Both the position numbers and the translations under genes were made by a program. The notes below the pieces were generated by a model. The model was not told the DNA's origin and made no database searches. It was given only the letters and a program-made list of their open reading frames with translations. A DNA stretch of 11,844 nucleotides from Thermocaproicibacter sp036741535 (GTDB lineage: Bacteria > Bacillota > Clostridia > Oscillospirales > Acutalibacteraceae), in assembly GCA_036741535.1 (NCBI GenBank), contig DAINSB010000065.1, forward strand, positions 1-11,844. Direction: 5' to 3'. Of this stretch, positions 6,321 through 11,844 are shown piece by piece (position 1 is the first letter of the stretch; the number at the start of each line of letters is the position of its first letter).

Positions 6321-8411
6321 ATGAACAGCACGGAAAACGTTCGGGAAGCCTACGCGCTGCCGGGAGAAAAGCAAAAGTGCTTTCTCCTGTCGGCGCACGC
6401 GGGGGAAGGCGCCCGCGTCGAATCCTACGACGGCAGGAGCGGGATCGTCGTCGATCCCCCGGCGAAGGTGCGGAACGGGAAATGGGTCAGCGGCGGCCAC
6501 CGCCCGGACGACCGCTGTTATTTATCCGTCCGGTTGGAGGACGGCTTCGGCCTGGACCGGGACGCCTGCGAAAGCGTGACGGTGACGGTCGATTATTTCG
6601 ACGCGGGCGAAGGGTGCTTCACCCTGATCTACGACGGGGCCGACGGCGCGGAAACGGCGGCGGAGATCGTCGATCTCTACGACGACAAGACGTGGAAATC
6701 CCACGGCTTCACGATTCAAAACCCGTATTTCCGCGGGCGCTGCGGCGGGTACGACTTCAAGGTCGGCACGTTCTCCCAATGGATGGGCGCGTCGCCGGCG
6801 CCGGTGTGCATCGGCGGCGTTTCCGTCCGGAAGACCGGAACGCGCTGCCCGGTCCGGATCCTGCCCGCCGGATCGGACCATCCGGGGAACATCTTTTTCA
6901 GCGGGGACGAGATTTGCCTGACGGCCGGGATGGAGAACAGGACGGCCGCCGCGGTTTCCCTGGACGCGGAATATTCCGTGATCGACGCCGACACCTTCCG
7001 GACCGTATGGCGCGGCCGCGGCCGCGCCGAGATCGGGGCGAACGCGAAGATCCGGGAGACGATCCGGCCCGAAATCGAAAGATACGGCGTCTATCTGCTC
7101 CAGGTCGAGCTGCGGGACAAAGCCGGGACGATCGACTGCAGAAAGCGGACGAGGCTGTCGAAGGTCCATTCCTCCCCGGACGTTCCGCCCAACCGCACGC
7201 TGGGATTTTCCGACCACTTCGCGCAGGGGGGAAAAGGGGACCCCGGCATCCCGCTGATGCTGATGCGGAAAGGGGGCTTCGGCATCAACCGGGACGAAAT
7301 TCTCTGGTCCGATTACGAAAAGGCGCCCGGCCGCTTCGAGTTCCCCGCCTTCGAGCGGGATTATCTTGAAAAAGCCGAGAAATACGGCATCGAGCCCTGC
7401 TACACCCTCGGGAAAAACAATCCCGCCGTCGGCGTGGAGCACTGCCCGGCAAGGACCGACGACGAGCAGGAAAAATGGGGCCGGTACGTGCGCCGCGTCG
7501 CGGAGGAATTAAAGGGAAAGGTGCGGCTCTATTCCATCTATAACGAGTCGAACCTCGCGCTGAAGAAAACGGAAAACGTCCATTGGTACGTGGAGGATCT
7601 GAAGATCGCCTACGAACAGATCAAGGCGGCGGACCCCGGGGCGGTCGTCCTCGGATTCACCGCGGCGAACATGCCCTATTACTGGCTGGAAGAGGCGTTC
7701 CGGCAGGGGGCCCTCCGCTACTGCGACGTGGTCGACATCCATCCCTATTGCTGGGACACCCCGCCCGAAGAGTTCGATTTCGTCGAGCGGGTGAAGCGGG
7801 TCTACCGGCTGATCGAAAAATACGGGGGAAAACAGCCGGTCTGGAACACGGAATTCGGGTACCCCGTGATGCCGAAGGGCTGCGGGGTCCGCAACGAGAC
7901 GCTGCAGGGCGTTTACCTGATGCACGCCTATCTTTACTGCCGGGCGCACCGTATTTTGGAGAAATTCTACATCTACCAGTTCGCGGACTCCAATTTCAGG
8001 AACCGGGCGAACGCGGAGAGCGCGTTCGGCGTCCTGTACGGCGTAAGGCCCGATCTGCGGGAGACCCCCTACGCCGCCAAGCCGGCCTATCTGATGCTCG
8101 CCAATATGAACCGGCTGATTTCGGGCGCCGAGTGCCTGGGGGAATTCTTCTGCCACGACCGCATGGCCCTGATCCGCTTCCGGAAGCCCGACGGGCGCCA
8201 GATCTTCGTCTACTGGGCGTATTGGAACACCGGCGAAAACCGGCTGACTTTGAACCTCGGCACGCATAAAATCAAGATTTACGATCCGTATGGGAACGCG
8301 GAGGAATTCCAGAGCGAAACCGGCGTCTTCGAGCTTCCGGTGAGCTACGAGACGCGGTTCGTGGAGGGCGATTTCAGCGCCTTCGAGGACCTTTCGGACT
8401 ATCCGGCGTGA
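6321..8411 (+). CDS. Clan GH-A glycoside hydrolase, GH39-like, family uncertain
   Basis: Likely cytoplasmic retaining glycosidase of 696 residues without a signal peptide. Residues about 45-172 look like a beta-sandwich (carbohydrate-binding or accessory), and 178-280 like an Ig-type beta domain. A (beta/alpha)8 domain spans about 290-600, and a short C-terminal beta domain ends the protein. Clan GH-A marks in the barrel are YSIYNES with probable acid/base E409, DIHPY (472-476) and VWNTEFGYP with probable nucleophile E511, about 100 residues apart as expected. The barrel entry (W.DYE..PGRFEF, about 329-341) resembles GH39/GH42-type enzymes. I chose ATG 6321 because AAGGAG (6303-6308) precedes it by 12 bases; ATG 6297 is in frame but has no SD. 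Clan is well supported, family and substrate are not. GH39 is my best guess. Confidence 0.72.
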   Translation: MNSTENVREAYALPGEKQKCFLLSAHAGEGARVESYDGRSGIVVDPPAKVRNGKWVSGGHRPDDRCYLSVRLEDGFGLDRDACESVTVTVDYFDAGEGCFTLIYDGADGAETAAEIVDLYDDKTWKSHGFTIQNPYFRGRCGGYDFKVGTFSQWMGASPAPVCIGGVSVRKTGTRCPVRILPAGSDHPGNIFFSGDEICLTAGMENRTAAAVSLDAEYSVIDADTFRTVWRGRGRAEIGANAKIRETIRPEIERYGVYLLQVELRDKAGTIDCRKRTRLSKVHSSPDVPPNRTLGFSDHFAQGGKGDPGIPLMLMRKGGFGINRDEILWSDYEKAPGRFEFPAFERDYLEKAEKYGIEPCYTLGKNNPAVGVEHCPARTDDEQEKWGRYVRRVAEELKGKVRLYSIYNESNLALKKTENVHWYVEDLKIAYEQIKAADPGAVVLGFTAANMPYYWLEEAFRQGALRYCDVVDIHPYCWDTPPEEFDFVERVKRVYRLIEKYGGKQPVWNTEFGYPVMPKGCGVRNETLQGVYLMHAYLYCRAHRILEKFYIYQFADSNFRNRANAESAFGVLYGVRPDLRETPYAAKPAYLMLANMNRLISGAECLGEFFCHDRMALIRFRKPDGRQIFVYWAYWNTGENRLTLNLGTHKIKIYDPYGNAEEFQSETGVFELPVSYETRFVEGDFSAFEDLSDYPA

Positions 8412-8473
8412 TACGGACGGATTTTCACCGGGCACAGGATTCGGCGGACCGAGAGGGCAGACCATTTGCTCCC

Positions 8474-8552
8474 CGGTCCGTTTTCTTCCGCTGAAGCGGG
8501 GCCCCGAGCCCGCCGAAGGACCGCGCGCGTTTTTTGAACCCGCACTTTTTTT
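8474..8552 (+). terminator. Candidate terminator region of the transporter-hydrolase operon
   Basis: CGGTCC (8474-8479) pairs with GGACCG (8518-8523), enclosing CCGCT/AGCGG (8488-8492 with 8495-8499). A competing stem is GCGGG/CCCGC (8496-8500 with 8509-8513). Runs of T6 (8530-8535) and T7 (8546-8552) follow. The stems are not tightly placed against the T-runs, so this is a likely transcription end region rather than a textbook intrinsic terminator. Confidence 0.4.
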
Positions 8553-8610
8553 GAAGCGCGCCCCTCCGGCCGCGGATGTTCAAAAAGCATACGGAGAAAA
8601 TTACCGCCTC

Positions 8611-8638
8611 TTGTTTTTTGTCATAATCGCTATATAAT
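8611..8638 (+). promoter_or_regulatory. Promoter-like sequence TTGTTT-N16-TATAAT
   Basis: TTGTTT (8611-8616) and a perfect TATAAT (8633-8638) are 16 bases apart, matching a vegetative sigma-A promoter. It points right, into the glycosidase remnant, and no intact rightward gene follows in the window before the convergent kinase gene. It may be the leftover promoter of the decayed gene or an antisense promoter towards the kinase 3' end. Confidence 0.4.
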
Positions 8639-8639
8639 T

Positions 8640-8762
8640 AAGGGCGGAAACGGCCGAGGCATCGTCCCGGGCGCTTACCTTGATCTGCTGAGCGGCGAGA
8701 CGCAGCCGGAAAAGCTGACCCTCCCCGCCTACGGCGTCAAGGTATTGAAGATCCCGAAATGA
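8640..8762 (+). pseudogene. C-terminal remnant of a glycoside hydrolase
   Basis: The frame through 8676-8762 reads YLDLLSGETQPEKLTLPAYG and continues VKVLKIPK before TGA at 8760-8762. The pattern DLL-G-E followed by LPAYGVKVL is typical of the last beta strand of glycosidases with a C-terminal beta domain, such as GH42 beta-galactosidases and some GH13 enzymes. The frame is open back to a TGA at 8535-8537 but has no ATG, GTG or TTG before the conserved part, so it cannot be an intact gene. Recognisable similarity fades above about 8650, next to the promoter-like sequence. Call is from motif memory over about 30 residues; the family is not determinable. Confidence 0.5.
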
Positions 8763-8771
8763 CCGCGCTCT

Positions 8772-8807
8772 CCCGTTCCGCCGCGGCCTGCGGACGGGCC
8801 GTATTTT
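8772..8807 (+). terminator. Terminator-like stem behind the glycosidase remnant
   Basis: CCCGTTCCGC (8772-8781) pairs with GCGGACGGG (8790-8798) with one bulged T. CCGTATTTT follows. It begins ten bases after the remnant's stop codon, where the original gene's terminator would be expected, supporting the reading of 8640-8762 as a decayed gene tail. The T-run is short. Confidence 0.35.
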
Positions 8808-8828
8808 CAAAAGGATCCAACGCGTTTT

Positions 8829-8859
8829 GGTTCTCCCCCGCTTCCGGCGGGGGAGAACC
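8829..8859. terminator. Perfect 13-bp hairpin at the convergent junction
   Basis: GGTTCTCCCCCGC (8829-8841) is exactly complementary to 8847-8859 with loop TTCCG. On the minus strand it starts three bases after the kinase stop codon (8864-8862), so it most likely marks the 3' end of the kinase mRNA. On neither strand does a clear T-tract follow (AAAACGCG on the minus side, GTTTACTG on the plus side), so it may be an mRNA 3' end stabiliser or an atypical terminator. Confidence 0.5.
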
Positions 8860-8861
8860 GT

Positions 8862-10742
8862 TTACTGCCCGCCCTTCGCCGCCGCGGCCGCGGGCCCCGC
8901 CGAATTGATCCGCCCGCACGGTACGGCCGGGATCACGATCCGGACATCGGTGCCTTCCTTCGGGACGCTCTGGATCGACACGCTGCCCTTTTCCCCGAAA
9001 AAGAGGCGGATCCGCTCGATGGTGTTCCGAAGGCCGAAGCCGGACCGGCTGTTCCGGTCCAGGATCCCCTTCAGCGTCTCCGGGTCGATCCCTTCCCCGT
9101 TGTCCGAAACGTCGAAGCAGACGCAGCCGTCCTTCAGGCTCGCCGTGATCACCAGGACGCAGTCCCGGTCCCGGTTCCGGAAAGCGTGGACCAACGCGTT
9201 TTCCACGACCGGCTGCAGAAGGAGCTTGATGCAGCCGTATTCCCGGACCTCGTCGTCGACTTCCTCATAGACCGTGAACTGACCGTCGTGGATAAAATTC
9301 TGGATCCGGATATATTCCCTGGTCAGCTCCAGCTCCTGCGACACCTTGAGGACCTCTTCCCCGTTGTTGAGGGTCAGCCGGTAAAAGCGCACCAGGGAGT
9401 CAAAAACCGCGTCCACGTCGGCGGCGTCCCGGCTCCTCAGCGAGCTTTTGATGGAGGCGAAGATGTTGTAGAGAAAATGCGGGTCGATCTGAGCCTGCAG
9501 CAGGCTCAATTCCATCTTGTTGAGATCGTACTTGGCCTGAAGCAGGTTCTTTTCGATCCGCTCCATCTTGAGCCGGGAGGCGTACCGGTCCTTGATCAGA
9601 TCGTTCATCTGGAGGATGACCTGGTTGAATTTCCGTATGATCCTGGAAATATCGTCCTGTTTGTCGTCCGGGATCGGCTCGAGATGGACGTCGCCCGCGC
9701 CGTTCAGATTCATCGTTTCCAGCCGGCCGATAAAGCGGTACAGCCGGCCGGTGACGTTTTTCAAAAGGCAGTAGGTCACCGGAAAGATGATCAGGATCAG
9801 GGCCAGCAGAATCAGCGCGGTGATCATCAGGATATTGTTCGCGTTGGCATAAATGCTCTGCTCCGGGAACGCCACGATCAGATTCAGGACGTCCCGGTTG
9901 CTCCCCAGCGTGATCGGGCTTAAAAAGGCCGTGGAATTATCCGTGTTGACGCGCAGATCCTCCGTCTGCGACAATTTCACAAGCCGGTCCACGGTTTCCA
10001 GGTTCCCGGCGGCCAGATTCCACTGGGAAAGGACCTCCCCCTCGGAATCGGTGAGGCAGGCCCATCCGTTCGCCGCGATGCTCTGTATATTCTGCAGCGC
10101 GCCCTCGATCATGCTGTCCGGAATGTTGACGACGATCACGAACAGACCGTCCTGCAGATAGTCGTTGGGCTGGACGGCGAACCGGATGTTTTTCTCCTCG
10201 AGCATGCCGGCGCCCGCGCTGCCCGGGGGCAGCCAGACGATATGGCCCTGGCCGAGAAGGCGGAGCTCTTCCGCGGAAAGGCTGTTTTTCAGCCCCTCGA
10301 AATCGTGGATGTAATAGTCCTCCACCAAAGCCCGGTTCGTCGTATAGATTTCAAAGGTGACCCCCTGGATCATTTCAACGTTCAGGATCTCGATGATCCG
10401 GTTCCGGATGCTGTAGACGTTTCCCGTTTTGTCCGACGACCGCGCGGGGCTGTCGTGGATCAGTTTGTTGATCGTGCTGTCGAAGGAGAGGATATCGACC
10501 TTTTTGATGATCGTATTCAGCTTGGAATCAATGACGTCGCCCATCATGGCCGCCCGGCCCTTGAGGTCCTTTTCCGTAAGGTCGACGAGGTTGTTCCGGA
10601 AAAAAGAATTGAAGATCAGCCCGACGTAGAACGCCAGCGAGACGATGGGGATCAGAAACAGGAGAAACAGCTTCCGGTTGAAGGACAGCCCTTCAAAAAA
10701 GGACCGGACCGCTTTCCGCCGGCCGCCGCGCATCCTTTTCAT
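8862..10742 (-). CDS. Two-component sensor histidine kinase, YesM-type
   Basis: Membrane sensor kinase of the LytS/YesM class, which phosphorylates a partner AraC-type response regulator. The protein (626 residues from ATG 10742) has a membrane helix at about 25-47, a roughly 250-residue extracytoplasmic sensor region (about 48-303), a second helix at 304-326, a HAMP-like region (327-380) and a coiled-coil linker. The His_kinase domain has DPHFLYN with phospho-accepting H422. The ATPase domain has an N-box (LLLQPVVENALVHA, N515), DNGEGID (547-553) and SGFGLRN (567-573). All core catalytic motifs are intact. The start overlaps the regulator's stop as TGATG, with AAGGG at 10756-10752 upstream; GTG 10745 is an alternative start. 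The Ala/Gly-rich last 20 residues are outside the conserved fold. It probably senses the sugar, or the binding protein loaded with it, for the convergent importer operon. Confidence 0.92.
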   Translation of the reverse strand: MKRMRGGRRKAVRSFFEGLSFNRKLFLLFLIPIVSLAFYVGLIFNSFFRNNLVDLTEKDLKGRAAMMGDVIDSKLNTIIKKVDILSFDSTINKLIHDSPARSSDKTGNVYSIRNRIIEILNVEMIQGVTFEIYTTNRALVEDYYIHDFEGLKNSLSAEELRLLGQGHIVWLPPGSAGAGMLEEKNIRFAVQPNDYLQDGLFVIVVNIPDSMIEGALQNIQSIAANGWACLTDSEGEVLSQWNLAAGNLETVDRLVKLSQTEDLRVNTDNSTAFLSPITLGSNRDVLNLIVAFPEQSIYANANNILMITALILLALILIIFPVTYCLLKNVTGRLYRFIGRLETMNLNGAGDVHLEPIPDDKQDDISRIIRKFNQVILQMNDLIKDRYASRLKMERIEKNLLQAKYDLNKMELSLLQAQIDPHFLYNIFASIKSSLRSRDAADVDAVFDSLVRFYRLTLNNGEEVLKVSQELELTREYIRIQNFIHDGQFTVYEEVDDEVREYGCIKLLLQPVVENALVHAFRNRDRDCVLVITASLKDGCVCFDVSDNGEGIDPETLKGILDRNSRSGFGLRNTIERIRLFFGEKGSVSIQSVPKEGTDVRIVIPAVPCGRINSAGPAAAAAKGGQ

Positions 10743-11844
10743 CACGGCTCACCCTTGACGTTGTGCTTCGCGCGGTATTCCCCGGGCGTCATCCCCGTGA
10801 ACTCCCGGAACGTCTGCGTGAAGTAAGACTGATTCCAGTACCCCACCTTTTCGCATATTTCATATCCCTTCAGGCTGGAATTCTCCAGGAGCTCCATCGC
10901 CTTCTGCAGCCGGTATTCGATCAGCATCTGAAGAAAGGTCTTCCCCGTCGCCTGCTTGAGGACGGAATTGATGTAGACCGGATGGTAGTGGATCTCCGCG
11001 GCGACCTGATCCAGCGTCAGCTTCTCCGGATACCGCGCCTGGATCATCTCCCGGACCCGGTTGGTGATCTTGCATTTGCTGCCTTTGTTCTTTTCTATCA
11101 GAAATTTATTGATCTGGATCAGCAGATCGAAAAGCCACTGCCGGATTTCCGGGATGGTATCGAGCCTCAGTATTTCTTCATAGACGGCTTTTTCGTCTTT
11201 GAAAATGTCGGAAAGGGTATGGTTGGTGTTCAGCACGAAGATCTGGCAGCAGCTGATAATATTGATGACGACGACCTTGACGTACAGCTTGTTCTTTTTG
11301 ACGCACGCGTCGAGGATGTTTTTCGTAAATTCTTCGATATCCGCTTTTTCGTTGGTATGCAGGATGTTCTTCAGCTGATCATAGACGTCCTTCAGGTCCA
11401 GGTCTTTTGTAAAAAAGGAGATGTTCGACAGATTGCTGTAGAAGATCACCCTGTTTTTCCCCAGGTAGAACTTGGCGTCCAGCGCCTGGTTCGCTTCCTC
11501 ATAGCACAGGGGAAGGCCCACGACGCTTTCCTGAATCGAGGAGACCCCGATCGTCACGTCCTGCCCGCTGCTGTTTTTCAATTCGCGTTTCAGATCATAA
11601 GGCAGCTGCCGGTAATAGCCGTCCATGGACCGGTCGCCGCCGAACAGGACCGCGTATTGGCTTTTTTCAGTCTGAAGCACAAATTTCGAAAGGCCGGCGT
11701 CCATATTCCCGACGGTCTCATACAGGTTCGGGAGGACCGACGGCTCTTTGCTTTCGATCTTCGCGACCATGACCCGCTTGCCGCAGAACTGCTCCAGTTT
11801 ATAGACCTTGAGCTTTTCCGCGATGTCGTCCGCCGTTTGGTATT
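10742..11844 (-). CDS. AraC-family response regulator, YesN-type, partial (N-terminus outside window)
   Basis: Cytoplasmic transcription activator partnered with the YesM-type kinase. The frame is open through the window edge, so only the last 366 residues are visible and the N-terminal receiver domain is missing from view. An ATG at 11770-11768 is internal, since coding continues upstream (YQTADDIAEKLKVYKLEQFC). The middle part, with DVTIGVSS and YEEANQALDAKFYLGKNRVIFY (about visible residues 95-135), matches the linker region common in YesN-type regulators. The C-terminal 100 residues form a double helix-turn-helix AraC domain (LTLDQVAAEIHYHPVYINSV, then GYEICEKVGYWNQSYFTQTF), ending in the usual GMTPGEYR. 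Its stop overlaps the kinase start. It most likely activates the convergent transporter-hydrolase operon; binding sites were not identified. Confidence 0.92.
   Translation of the reverse strand, partial: YQTADDIAEKLKVYKLEQFCGKRVMVAKIESKEPSVLPNLYETVGNMDAGLSKFVLQTEKSQYAVLFGGDRSMDGYYRQLPYDLKRELKNSSGQDVTIGVSSIQESVVGLPLCYEEANQALDAKFYLGKNRVIFYSNLSNISFFTKDLDLKDVYDQLKNILHTNEKADIEEFTKNILDACVKKNKLYVKVVVINIISCCQIFVLNTNHTLSDIFKDEKAVYEEILRLDTIPEIRQWLFDLLIQINKFLIEKNKGSKCKITNRVREMIQARYPEKLTLDQVAAEIHYHPVYINSVLKQATGKTFLQMLIEYRLQKAMELLENSSLKGYEICEKVGYWNQSYFTQTFREFTGMTPGEYRAKHNVKGEP

Larger units (their letters stand above)
8412..8861. other. Convergent intergenic region
   Basis: This 450-base region lies between the ends of the rightward hydrolase gene and the leftward kinase gene. 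It contains GC-rich inverted repeats with T-runs (8474-8552), a promoter-like pair (8611-8638), a start-less glycosidase remnant (8640-8762), a terminator-like stem (8772-8807) and a perfect 13-bp hairpin (8829-8859). From 8412 to about 8473 I see nothing recognisable. Confidence 0.65.

Noticed and set aside
9186..9923. Plus-strand open frame (245 codons) opposite the kinase gene
   Set aside because: It is antisense to the HAMP and histidine-kinase domains, with no family resemblance or ribosome binding site.
1..11844. tRNA or rRNA genes, CRISPR arrays, IS elements, clear CcpA cre sites
   Set aside because: Looked for in the intergenic regions and not found. No transposase-like protein or regularly spaced repeats were seen, and no convincing cre consensus near the operon promoter.

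Overview
The window looks like chromosomal DNA of a GC-rich Gram-positive bacterium of the Bacillota. Clostridia (Oscillospiraceae-like) or a Paenibacillus-like lineage would both fit; this is inference from gene families, not from a marker gene. The grounds are AAGGAG-type ribosome binding sites, a lipoprotein sugar-binding protein, an ATPase-less LplABC-type importer and a YesM/YesN-type two-component system. Genes are GC-rich, and the one clearly AT-rich stretch (about 240-450) lies in front of the main operon.

Layout. (1) Positions 1-61, minus strand: start of a partial ORF whose first residues match the late membrane 'gate' part of the ferrous iron transporter FeoB, preceded by a good SD, a hairpin and a sequence resembling a DtxR/IdeR iron box. 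(2) Positions 62-509: intergenic, with a GC-rich hairpin cluster and then AT-rich promoter DNA for the rightward operon. (3) Positions 510-8411, plus strand: a five-gene operon of two permeases (LplB-like, LplC/YtcP-like), a lipoprotein solute-binding protein, a GH36-like alpha-galactosidase-family enzyme and a clan GH-A (GH39-like) glycosidase. (4) Positions 8412-8861: a convergent intergenic region with terminator-like hairpins, a promoter-like sequence and a start-less remnant of the C-terminus of another glycosidase. (5) Positions 8862-11844, minus strand: a YesM-type sensor kinase, preceded on its strand by a YesN-type AraC response regulator that runs off the right edge.

How the parts fit. 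The lipoprotein probably captures an oligosaccharide outside the cell, the two permeases import it (powered by a shared MsmX-type ATPase encoded elsewhere), and the two signal-peptide-less glycosidases cut it in the cytoplasm. The convergent YesM/YesN pair is the natural candidate sensor and activator. The substrate cannot be read from sequence. An alpha-galactosidase-family enzyme paired with a beta-retaining-type GH-A enzyme suggests a mixed-linkage galactose-containing glycan, but that is inference.

The most unusual points are the unassigned glycosidase pair, the 17-bp perfect hairpin between the binding-protein and enzyme genes, the glycosidase remnant sitting directly behind a promoter-like sequence, and the FeoB-like ORF that begins in the middle of the family's normal sequence.
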